Below are positions 1-8,337 of a DNA stretch of 18,002 nucleotides, in pieces (the first letter of the stretch is position 1; each line of letters begins with the position of its first letter). Under the pieces are notes generated by a model. The model had not been told where the DNA came from. It ran no database searches and saw nothing but the letters and a program-made list of their open reading frames with translations. Location: assembly GCA_045801465.1 (NCBI GenBank), contig JBJMSU010000049.1, positions 1-18,002 on the forward strand, in the 5' to 3' direction. Origin of the DNA: DATFWC01 sp045801465 (GTDB lineage: Bacteria > Pseudomonadota > Alphaproteobacteria > Rhizobiales > Xanthobacteraceae). Position numbers and translations under genes: made by a program.

Positions 1-1925
<1,925 letters not shown>

Positions 1926-2047
1926 GGTTCTATATCCTCTCTTTGCGGCAGGTCGGGTAGGCCTGAACAGCGCCCGCGGGAAGGTCGATCGTGCGGGCCT
2001 GACACCCGCGGACCACCCCCTCGTCCGACCCCCATTTGATACACTTT

Positions 2048-2064
2048 CGCCGCGTATCGCGGCG
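2048..2064 (-). other. Hairpin at the predicted 5' end of dnaK mRNA
   Basis: A perfect 7-bp inverted repeat, CGCCGCG (2048-2054) and CGCGGCG (2058-2064), has a 3-nt loop and lies exactly where the transcript from the RpoH promoter should begin. A second, weaker stem, GCGGG (1993-1997) with CCCGC (2005-2009), lies further along the leader. Such a 5' stem could protect the mRNA from decay. That role is inference. Confidence 0.4.
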
Positions 2065-2071
2065 GCCATCG

Positions 2072-2102
2072 CTCATATAGGAGGGCCGTATCGGCCTGCA
2101 AG
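2072..2102 (-). promoter_or_regulatory. RpoH (sigma-32) heat-shock promoter of dnaK
   Basis: On the minus strand, CTTGCA (2097-2102) and CCTATATGAG (2072-2081) are separated by 15 nt. The second element fits every position of the alphaproteobacterial heat-shock -10 pattern CYTATNTNNG described for dnaKJ and groESL promoters, and the first carries the invariant CTTG. Transcription would begin near 2065, giving a dnaK leader of about 140 nt. The motif match is seen directly; use by RpoH is inferred. Confidence 0.8.
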
Positions 2103-2586
2103 ACAGCAGGCCATGAAAGCTCAGGGGTTTTCGCCGCGGGGCGAGGCGTTGGCAGCGTGGCGCGATCCCCGGAGCCAGCGGATATCCCGCAGACCCGCGC
2201 AGACGGCCAGGAGCGCCGGCCAATCCGGATCAAGGGAGGACAGAGCCGCGGGTCGCGCCATTGCCGGAAATCGATCGGGTGATGAGGGTCCCCGCGGCCG
2301 CCGCCCCCGACATCCGCGGCGCGAAGCCATGAGGTCGCTGCGCGGACGGGCCGCGCTCGCGGCAAGAGCGGGGCAAAAGATTTCGGCGCTCGACGCGCGC
2401 AGCGACTGTAAGGGCAGCTGCCGGCCGGGTGAAGCTGCGAAGCATGTTGAGGATCAGTTAACGTTGTCGGGGTTTTTCCGAACCCCATGGCGGTGCCGGA
2501 TAGGGCTGCCATTAAGGAAATGATGCAACGCTGGCGCCGAACGACGGACCTTGTCCGCAAGGTGGGGACCGCGGCAGCGGAGCATC
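2103..2586. other. Gene-free stretch upstream of the gtrA-like gene
   Basis: No convincing gene is seen between the dnaK promoter and the ATG at 2587. Open frames here lack recognisable protein character and overlap one another in several phases. The one clear structure is a small hairpin, GGGGTT (2469-2474) with AACCCC (2481-2486), without a T-run, so it is not a good terminator. A promoter for the downstream pair must lie here, but no strong -35/-10 pair could be picked out. Confidence 0.5.
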
Positions 2587-3093
2587 ATGAAAGAGCTGGA
2601 CATCGCGGCAAGCGTGCCGGCAACGGCCGGACGCTGGGACGAGTTGCGCCGTCACGTGCGGAAGCTGCCGCGGCCGATCCGATTCCTCGGCGTGGGCAGC
2701 GTCGGTCTCCTCGCGGATCTGACCATCTTCACGATCGCGATCGGCACCGGCCTGCATCCGCTCTTGGGGCGCCTCGCCTCGATGGCCGTGGCGACGGTCG
2801 TCACGTGGCGACTCAACCGTGTCCTGACGTTCGAGCCAAGCGGCCGGCATCAGAGCAAGGAAGCGGCGCGCTATGCCTGCGTGACGGCAATTGCGGCAGG
2901 AACCAATTACGCCGTGTTCGCGACCCTCGTGGTCGCGGCGTTGAAATCCTGGCCGCAAGCCGCAGTGCTCGCAGGCGCCGCTGCCGGCGCGCTGCTTTCC
3001 TACAACGGTCACCGAATATTCTCGTTCGCGCGCTGCCGGATGGCGCTCGCGCGCGAAGCAGTGAAGCACAATCCAAAGGTCGCGCCACGATGA
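2587..3093 (+). CDS. GtrA-like integral membrane protein
   Basis: 168-residue membrane protein of the GtrA/DPMS family, small four-helix proteins thought to move polyprenyl-phosphate-linked sugars across the inner membrane or to assist a partner glycosyltransferase. Hydrophobic segments lie near residues 33-53, 57-75, 96-118 and 123-140, after a polar N-terminal tail. Two related loop motifs, RLNRVLTF (75-82) and YNGHRIFSF (139-147), occupy the positions where the family has its repeated N/H-R-x-x-x-F signature. The ATG at 2587 is preferred over a TTG at 2551 because GGAG stands 4 nt before it and the extra residues are not family-like. Its stop overlaps the next start as ATGA, so the two are probably co-translated. 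No glycosyltransferase gene is adjacent, so the sugar is unknown. Confidence 0.85.
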   Translation: MKELDIAASVPATAGRWDELRRHVRKLPRPIRFLGVGSVGLLADLTIFTIAIGTGLHPLLGRLASMAVATVVTWRLNRVLTFEPSGRHQSKEAARYACVTAIAAGTNYAVFATLVVAALKSWPQAAVLAGAAAGALLSYNGHRIFSFARCRMALAREAVKHNPKVAPR

Positions 3094-4601
3094 GTGTCGA
3101 TGCGGAAGTGCTGGTGATCGGCGCCGGACCGGCAGGTCTCACCGCCGCCTATTGCCTGACCAAGGAAACCCGCTCGGTTCTGGTCATCGAGAAGGATCCG
3201 GTTCACGTCGGCGGCATCAGCCGCACCGTGCGCTACAAAGACTATCTGTTCGACGTCGGCGGCCATCGCTTCTTTTCGAAGTCCCAGGAGGTGGTCGACC
3301 TCTGGCACGAAATCCTGCCTGACGATTTCATCACGCGGCCGCGCCTCTCGCGCATCTACTACGACGGAAAATTCTACTCCTATCCGCTCAAGGCATTCGA
3401 AGCGCTCAACAACCTTGGGCTCGTCGAGAGCGCCGCCTGCATGCTCTCCTACGCCTGCGCCAAGGCGTTGCCGATTCCAGAGCCGCGCAGCTTCCATCAG
3501 TGGGTGCGCAACCAGTTCGGCGAGCGCTTGTTCAGCATCTTTTTCAAGACCTACACCGAAAAGGTGTGGGGCATGTCGTGCGACGAGATCTCCGCCGACT
3601 GGGCGGCCCAGCGCATCAAGGGACTCGATCTTGGCGTCGCCGTCATCAACGCATTGAAGCGCTCGCTGAAGCCGCACCGCCCGGCCCCCGCCGCCGGCGG
3701 GCCGATGGTGAAGACGTTGATCGAGAGCTTCCAATATCCGCGCAAGGGCCCCGGCATGATGTGGGAAGCGGCGGCGCGCAAGATCACGGCGCGCGGCGGC
3801 ACCGTGCTGATGGGCCGCGACATGCAGCGGCTCGCCTACGATCCGGGCCGCAAGCTGTGGCGCGTCGACGTGTCGACCGGCGACGGACAGGCTGAAAGCT
3901 ACACGGCGCGCCACGTCATCAGCTCGGCGCCGGTGCGCGAGCTCATCGAAAAGATCGTACCGCGGCCGATCTCGCTGTTTCATGCACGCGCGCTGCGCTA
4001 CCGCGATTTCCTCACCGTCGCCCTGATGGTGAACAAGGCCGACCTTTTTCCCGACAACTGGATTTACATCCACGATCCCAGCGTAAAGGTCGGTCGCGTG
4101 CAGAACTTCGGCTCATGGTCGCCCGAGATGGTGCCGGTGGGAATGAGCTGCCTCGGGCTCGAATATTTCTGCTTCGAGGGCGACGGCCTGTGGGCCAGTT
4201 CCGATGCCGACCTGATCGCGCTGGCGAAAGCCGAGTGCGCCAAGATCGGCCTCGTCATGCCCGAGGACGTGGTCGACGCCTGCGTGGTGCGCCAGCCCAA
4301 GGCCTATCCGGTCTACGATGACGATTACCGCGAGAACCTGCGCCTGATCCGCCTCGATCTGGAGCAAGGATTTCCGAACCTGCATCTGGTCGGGCGCAAC
4401 GGGATGCACAAGTACAACAACCAGGACCACGCGATGATGACCGCGATGCTCACGGCGCGGAACATCCTGGCCGGCACGCGCCTCTACGATGTCTGGGACG
4501 TCAATGAGGACGCTGAATACCACGAGGCTGGCACGTCGGGCGTAAACGCCGCGCTCACGAGCGAGCGGCTCGTGCCGCGCAAGGCTTCGGCGGCCGCGTA
4601 G
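3090..4601 (+). CDS. FAD-dependent oxidoreductase, amine oxidase / UDP-galactopyranose mutase-like
   Basis: 503-residue flavoprotein. An N-terminal Rossmann motif, IGAGPAGLTAAY (residues 10-21), is followed by VIEKDPVHVGGISRT and FDVGGHRFF, the FAD-binding pattern shared by protoporphyrinogen-oxidase-like and UDP-galactopyranose-mutase-like enzymes. The central FFKTYTEKVWGM and the C-terminal GRNGMHKYNNQDHAM, a second flavin contact, are typical of a family often found with glycosyltransferase and GtrA genes. No signal peptide is seen. The start ATG overlaps the stop of the GtrA-like gene by 4 nt. A role in making or modifying a lipid-linked or surface sugar is inferred from this neighbour. 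Substrate and reaction are unknown, and protoporphyrinogen oxidation is unlikely given the context. Confidence 0.85.
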   Translation: MSVDAEVLVIGAGPAGLTAAYCLTKETRSVLVIEKDPVHVGGISRTVRYKDYLFDVGGHRFFSKSQEVVDLWHEILPDDFITRPRLSRIYYDGKFYSYPLKAFEALNNLGLVESAACMLSYACAKALPIPEPRSFHQWVRNQFGERLFSIFFKTYTEKVWGMSCDEISADWAAQRIKGLDLGVAVINALKRSLKPHRPAPAAGGPMVKTLIESFQYPRKGPGMMWEAAARKITARGGTVLMGRDMQRLAYDPGRKLWRVDVSTGDGQAESYTARHVISSAPVRELIEKIVPRPISLFHARALRYRDFLTVALMVNKADLFPDNWIYIHDPSVKVGRVQNFGSWSPEMVPVGMSCLGLEYFCFEGDGLWASSDADLIALAKAECAKIGLVMPEDVVDACVVRQPKAYPVYDDDYRENLRLIRLDLEQGFPNLHLVGRNGMHKYNNQDHAMMTAMLTARNILAGTRLYDVWDVNEDAEYHEAGTSGVNAALTSERLVPRKASAAA

Positions 4602-4638
4602 CTCCACAGCCGCTGAAGGTCGAACCTGTTTCCTCATT

Positions 4639-4661
4639 ATGGCCGGGCTTGTCCCGGCCAT
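4639..4661. repeat. Dispersed palindromic repeat between convergent genes
   Basis: A perfect 9-bp inverted repeat, ATGGCCGGG (4639-4647) and CCCGGCCAT (4653-4661), has the loop CTTGT. The same core, usually flanked by TCAT and GACG, is recalled as a very common intergenic palindrome in Bradyrhizobium and related genomes, where it produces spurious peptides such as MAGTSPA or GRDKPGH. Here it lies 38 nt after the flavoprotein stop and just before the methyltransferase stop. It could act as a bidirectional terminator or mRNA stabiliser. It has no T-run, so termination is unproven. Confidence 0.7.
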
Positions 4662-4666
4662 GACGC

Positions 4667-5725
4667 TCAGGCGACGCCCGACGCGGCGCCCGCGCCGGTC
4701 GATTTGTCGATTTGCTTCGTCCCGACGACCATGGATTGATCGTCCGTGAGCAGCTCGACGTGCAGGTCGCGAAATCCGGCCTCGCGCATCCAACCAATGC
4801 AATCGGCGCCAGTGAAGTCGAAGCCGCCGGCCGTCATGATCAGCATGTTGAGGCTCGCCAGCAAGGCAGTGGCATTGGCCCGCCGCTCATCATCGATCAG
4901 CCGCTCGTAGACAATGAGCGCGCCGCCGTCCGGCAGCGCGTCATAGGCTTTCTTCAGCAGCAGCCTTTTGGTCGCGAGATCCCAGTTGTGCAGCACGCGG
5001 CCGAGGATGAGCACGTCAGCCGCCGGCAATGGGTCGGCCAGGAAGTCTCCCGGGTAGAATTGCAGGCGCGGCGCGAGCCCGTGCTCCTGGACGTACCGCT
5101 CGAAGTGCGGCCGCACCGGCGGCAGGTCGAAGCCGCCGCCGGTGAGGTGGGTGTGGACTGTCGCGATCTGCACCGGCAGGCCGCCCTGGGCGGTGCCGAT
5201 ATCGACAAAGGTTTCGTAGTCCGGCCACGGGAACTTCGTCGCAACAGCGTTGGCAACCTGCAGGCTCCCCCCGGTCATTCCCTTGAGGAAAGTTTCCAGC
5301 GCCGCGTGATCGGCATAGAGCGCGGAATAATGGCCGGTGGCTCTGGTGCCGCTTTGCGGCTCGCCGGTTCGCAATGCCGGCGTCAGCAGGTCCCAGTGTG
5401 GGTAGACATAGGTGCTGAAGTGAACCAGCTCTCCGCCGATATAGGTGGGCTTCTGGCGATCGAGGTAGAGATCGGTCTCCGGCGTATTGCCATAGCGGCC
5501 GCGTTGGTCGCGCTCAAGCATGCCAAGCGCGACCAGGGCATCGAAGAAGTCGCGGGCGCCACGTTGGTCGATGCCGAGCCGCGTCCGGAGCGGATCGAGG
5601 CCGAGCGGCCCTTCCGCGAGCGCCGTGAAAACATCAAGCTCGACCGCACTCAGCAGCGCCTTGGCGGCCCGGAAGGCAAGGCTGAGCTTGACGATTCGGT
5701 CGGGCGTGACCACGGGGCTTTCCAT
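4667..5725 (-). CDS. SAM-dependent O-methyltransferase, family 2 (acetylserotonin/caffeate OMT-like)
   Basis: 352-residue cytosolic methyltransferase predicted to transfer a methyl group from S-adenosylmethionine to a hydroxyl of a small, probably aromatic, molecule. Residues 10-90 form a winged-helix dimerisation domain (AAKALLSAVELDVFTAL through LGMLERDQRGRYGNTP). The Rossmann domain has motif I FVDIGTAQGG (173-182), a following acidic-loop region GGFDLPPV, PGDF near 226, and LHNWD (245-249). His246 aligns with the catalytic base of plant O-methyltransferases. The C-terminus MVVGTKQ is typical of the family. ATG at 5725 has AGG about 5 nt upstream. It lies 30 nt after the Bug gene on the same strand and is probably its operon partner. 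The substrate cannot be told from sequence; other families such as polyketide or carotenoid OMTs share this fold. Confidence 0.85.
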   Translation of the reverse strand: MESPVVTPDRIVKLSLAFRAAKALLSAVELDVFTALAEGPLGLDPLRTRLGIDQRGARDFFDALVALGMLERDQRGRYGNTPETDLYLDRQKPTYIGGELVHFSTYVYPHWDLLTPALRTGEPQSGTRATGHYSALYADHAALETFLKGMTGGSLQVANAVATKFPWPDYETFVDIGTAQGGLPVQIATVHTHLTGGGFDLPPVRPHFERYVQEHGLAPRLQFYPGDFLADPLPAADVLILGRVLHNWDLATKRLLLKKAYDALPDGGALIVYERLIDDERRANATALLASLNMLIMTAGGFDFTGADCIGWMREAGFRDLHVELLTDDQSMVVGTKQIDKSTGAGAASGVA

Positions 5726-5755
5726 GATGCCTGTCCGGCTTGAAGCAGCCGCCGT

Positions 5756-6745
5756 TCATTGCGTGGGCTTCATGCTCCGGGCAATTGCCGCGATCTTGGC
5801 GCGCTGCTCCTCGATCGCAACCGCGAATTCGGCCGGCGGGCCGACGCGCAAGGCCGATCCCATGCTGGCGACGCGGGGGGCAATCGCCGGATCGGCCGCA
5901 ACGGCGCGGACGTCATTGGCGATACGCGCTTGGAGATCGCTCGCCATATCCCGCCATCCGTAGAGGCCGACCGCGCCCTCGAACGTGATGTCGGGATATC
6001 CCGCCTCGGTGGCGGTCGGTACGTCTGGTGCCTGGGGAGAACGCCGGCGGTTGTTGACCATCAGCAACTTGATCTTGCCGGCCTGCATCTGCGGCAGCAT
6101 CAGAGCGACACCGGTGGCGACGGCCTGTATGCGGCCCTCGCCGACGTCCTGCAGAGCCGGCCGGAAGTCGCGATATGAAATCTGCAGCATGTCAATGCCG
6201 GCGCTCTTCTGCAGTGCGACGAATGCGTAGTGGGGAACACCGGGACTGGCGGCCCAGTTGAGCTTGCCCGGCTGCGAGCGTGCGAGCTGCACGAAATCAT
6301 CGAGCGAATTGACCTTCAGCATCTCGGGCACGCCGACGCCGATGAAGTTGTCGGCGACCCAGGCGACCGGCACCAGGTCGCGCAGCGGATCGTAAGGCAG
6401 CTTGTCGTAGATCAGCGGGTTGATCGTGACGATTCCGGCGAACGAAAACAGAAGCGTATGGTCGTCGCGCGCGCTGACGAAGCCGCCGACTGCCGGTATG
6501 CCGTCGCCGCCTTGGCGATTTTCCACCACCACCGGCTGGCGCCAGCGCTCCGCCAGCCTGTCGGCGAACAGGCGTGCCACCAAGTCGGTCGAGGTGCCGG
6601 GCGGCAGCGGCACGATGAAGCGAACCGTCCGTTGCGGCCACGGCTCGGCACGAGCGGACGCGACCCATGACGCAAGAGCGCCCAGAACGGCGACCGCAAG
6701 GGCGCATGCGGAACCCCGAATGTTGCCGGACAAGATCAGGCGCAT
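5756..6745 (-). CDS. Bug-family (TctC-like) periplasmic solute-binding protein
   Basis: 329-residue periplasmic binding protein of the Bug family (tripartite tricarboxylate transporter receptor), which binds carboxylated solutes through a conserved loop pair. A signal peptide of about 33 residues ends at SARA before EPWPQRTVRFIV. The family motif VPLPPGTSTDLVAR and the PVVVENRQGGDG segment follow. Later LARSQPGKLNWAASP and APDVPTATEAGYPD are standard Bug landmarks. The start at 6745 is chosen because GGAGG lies 5 nt upstream; ATGs at 6760 and 6757 in the same frame would add five or four residues. No TctA/TctB membrane genes are present, which is usual for orphan Bug proteins. It lies between a marR-headed small ORF and a methyltransferase, suggesting binding or sensing of the methyltransferase's substrate. 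That link is inference. Confidence 0.9.
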   Translation of the reverse strand: MRLILSGNIRGSACALAVAVLGALASWVASARAEPWPQRTVRFIVPLPPGTSTDLVARLFADRLAERWRQPVVVENRQGGDGIPAVGGFVSARDDHTLLFSFAGIVTINPLIYDKLPYDPLRDLVPVAWVADNFIGVGVPEMLKVNSLDDFVQLARSQPGKLNWAASPGVPHYAFVALQKSAGIDMLQISYRDFRPALQDVGEGRIQAVATGVALMLPQMQAGKIKLLMVNNRRRSPQAPDVPTATEAGYPDITFEGAVGLYGWRDMASDLQARIANDVRAVAADPAIAPRVASMGSALRVGPPAEFAVAIEEQRAKIAAIARSMKPTQ

Positions 6746-6759
6746 GGAGTCCTCCATCA

Positions 6760-6894
6760 TCAGATAGGCGCGCGATCGTGCCGGAGGGGCCGGCGCGCCC
6801 GCATCAATCGATCGATCGAGTCGGAGTAGATTGGTGAAAAGCGGAGCTGCGGGTTAGCGGAGCAGCACGTCAGGATAGCCGGCGAGTTGTGCAT
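6760..6894 (-). CDS. Possible 44-residue small ORF bridging marR and the Bug gene
   Basis: A short frame of 44 codons fills the gap between marR and the Bug gene. Its ATG (6892-6894) lies 7 nt after the marR stop, with AGGA from the TGAGGATACC context acting as a ribosome site that overlaps that stop. Its own stop overlaps an in-frame ATG of the Bug gene as TGATG. This tight coupling at both ends is what a translated ORF or leader would show. The product begins MHNSPAILTCCSANPQLRFS, with a Cys-Cys pair, and ends in an Arg-rich stretch. It has no clear transmembrane segment and resembles nothing I recognise. It may be a chance open frame in GC-rich DNA. Confidence 0.35.
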   Translation of the reverse strand: MHNSPAILTCCSANPQLRFSPIYSDSIDRLMRARRPLRHDRAPI

Positions 6895-6901
6895 GGTATC
6901 C

Positions 6902-7510
6902 TCACGTCTCGACGGCAGGCGTCGTACCAGATCCGCGTTTGCGGCGACCCGCGCCGGGGCGGGCAAAGGCGCGGTTTTCCTCGATGACGCGGATCAGGAA
7001 GTCGATGAACAGCTCCCGCTCGGCAGGCGAGAGCGGCCCCAACACGCGCTCGTTCGCAACGCTCGTCTTGGGGCGCAGGCGTCGCCAGAGCTTCCGCCCC
7101 TTGGGCGTAAGGTACAGCTCTCGCGCCCGCCGATCCGCCCCATTGATGCGGCGCTCGATGAGCCCCTTGGCATGCAGCCGATCGACGATGAGGCTCGCAT
7201 GGCTGGGATCGATGCCCATGGCCTCTGCCAGGCGCCGCTGGTCGATTCCCGGCTCGATCTCGAGACAGACAAGCGACCCGTACTCCAATTGCACGACCTC
7301 TTCGCCGGCGAGCGCATCGGCAATCATGGTGGCGCAGACCTGCTGAAAGCGGCGCGCCAGCGCGCCGGCAACGCGCGCGAGCGGCGGCGCGCCGGTGGCG
7401 GACGGCACGATCGGCGGGAGCGTGCTGGAGTTGGCATCGGCCGAGGAAGCGGCCGGGATTGAACCCTTCCGGCGCGCGGGAGCGACCGCCTTGATCGACG
7501 GACTGGGCAT
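6902..7510 (-). CDS. MarR-family transcriptional regulator
   Basis: 202-residue dimeric winged-helix repressor that typically loses DNA binding when a phenolic or other aromatic ligand is bound. After a low-complexity, Ser/Pro/Ala-rich N-terminus (1-40) comes the dimerisation helix around LARRFQQVCATMIADAL. The helix-turn-helix is QRRLAEAMGIDPSHASLIVD (91-110). The wing is ADRRARELYLTPKG, a standard MarR signature. The ATG at 7510 is preferred over the upstream ATG at 7555, because 7555 lies inside a palindrome overlapping the predicted promoter and upstream of the expected transcript start. It heads a same-strand set with a small ORF, a Bug protein and an O-methyltransferase, which it probably controls together with its own promoter. 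The ligand is unknown. Confidence 0.9.
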   Translation of the reverse strand: MPSPSIKAVAPARRKGSIPAASSADANSSTLPPIVPSATGAPPLARVAGALARRFQQVCATMIADALAGEEVVQLEYGSLVCLEIEPGIDQRRLAEAMGIDPSHASLIVDRLHAKGLIERRINGADRRARELYLTPKGRKLWRRLRPKTSVANERVLGPLSPAERELFIDFLIRVIEENRAFARPGAGRRKRGSGTTPAVET

Positions 7511-7514
7511 TGAG

Positions 7515-7573
7515 TGAACTTTCAATAGTTGAACTTTCAATACATGAATAATCAATTATTCCGGCGCTGTCAA
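7515..7573 (-). promoter_or_regulatory. marR promoter with nested palindromes, probable MarR operators
   Basis: On the minus strand a perfect -35 TTGACA (7568-7573) is followed after 17 nt by TATTCA (7545-7550). A perfect 16-bp palindrome, GAATAATTGATTATTC (7546-7561), covers the spacer and most of the -10. Just downstream, TATTGAAAGTTCA occurs twice (7515-7527 and 7530-7542, 15 bp apart). These repeats create TTGAAAGTTCAA (5-2-5) and TTCAACTATTGAA (5-3-5) inverted repeats. The block is much richer in AT than its surroundings. Autorepression by the adjacent MarR protein is inferred. A regulatory effect on the divergent alkB gene is also possible. Confidence 0.7.
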
Positions 7574-7653
7574 GCTAAGCGCGGGTCCTGGCGATCTCTC
7601 AAGTTTTGCAGTCGGATTCGCGCGCGCCGCGGCGCAGGACTATCTGTTGGGAC

Positions 7654-8277
7654 ATGGCCGCAACCATGATCCAGCCCGGCGCCGTCCTGACGCCGGGCTA
7701 TCTCGACCGCAACGCGCAGAAAGACCTGCTCGCCGCCATCGAAGCAGTGCTGCGCGCGGCGCCCCTTTATACGCCGCGCATGCCGAAGAGCGGCAAGCCG
7801 ATGTCGGTACGCATGAGCAATTGCGGACCTCTCGGCTGGGTCACCGACGCGGCCGGCTATCGCTACCAAGCCACCCATCCGGAAACCGGCGATCCATGGC
7901 CGCCAATTCCCGACGTCCTGCTGGCGGCATGGCGCGAGCTCGCCGGCTATCGCCATCCTCCGCAGTGCTGCCTGATCAACTATTATGCCGGCGCGGCCAG
8001 GATGGGGTTGCACCAGGATCGTGACGAAAGAGATTTCGCCGCGCCCGTGGTCTCGCTCTCGCTCGGCGACACCTGTTTGTTTCGCGTCGGCGGGATGCGG
8101 CGCAACGATCCGACTCGATCATTGCATCTTACCTCCGGCGACGCGTTGGTCCTCGGCGCCGAAGCGCGGCTTGCGTTCCATGGCGTCGATCGGATCATGC
8201 CCGGAACGTCGACCCTCCTGTCGCAGGGCGGGCGCATCAACCTGACGCTGCGACGCGTGACAGCCGACGGCGCATAG
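7654..8277 (+). CDS. alkB: Alpha-ketoglutarate-dependent DNA repair dioxygenase AlkB
   Basis: 207-residue Fe(II)/2-oxoglutarate dioxygenase that oxidatively removes methyl groups from 1-methyladenine and 3-methylcytosine in DNA and RNA. The core LINYYAGAARMGLHQDRDE holds the iron ligands His120 and Asp122, with the third ligand His176 in FHGVDR. The 56-residue His-His spacing equals that of E. coli AlkB. The 2-oxoglutarate motif R-x-N-x-T-x-R is intact (Arg194, Asn196, Thr198, Arg200), and LGDTCLF is also typical. Start choice is uncertain: ATG 7654 is used, with ATG 7666 and TTG 7606 as alternatives, none with a strong ribosome site. It is divergent from marR and followed after 60 nt by an exported protein. 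No Ada box was recognised. Confidence 0.95.
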   Translation: MAATMIQPGAVLTPGYLDRNAQKDLLAAIEAVLRAAPLYTPRMPKSGKPMSVRMSNCGPLGWVTDAAGYRYQATHPETGDPWPPIPDVLLAAWRELAGYRHPPQCCLINYYAGAARMGLHQDRDERDFAAPVVSLSLGDTCLFRVGGMRRNDPTRSLHLTSGDALVLGAEARLAFHGVDRIMPGTSTLLSQGGRINLTLRRVTADGA

Positions 8278-8337
8278 CCACCTATCATGCCTCGTCCGTG
8301 CCGCATTTTGGTCCCGAATGCGTTTCAGAGAAACGTC

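Noticed and set aside
2469..2486. Possible terminator hairpin upstream of the gtrA-like gene
   Set aside because: The stem is only 6 bp, no T-run follows on either strand, and no gene ends nearby.
2487..3089. Upstream extension of the FAD oxidoreductase frame by 201 codons
   Set aside because: This part runs in another phase through the GtrA-like gene and is Arg/His-rich noise. The enzyme clearly starts at the ATG at 3090, immediately before its Rossmann motif.
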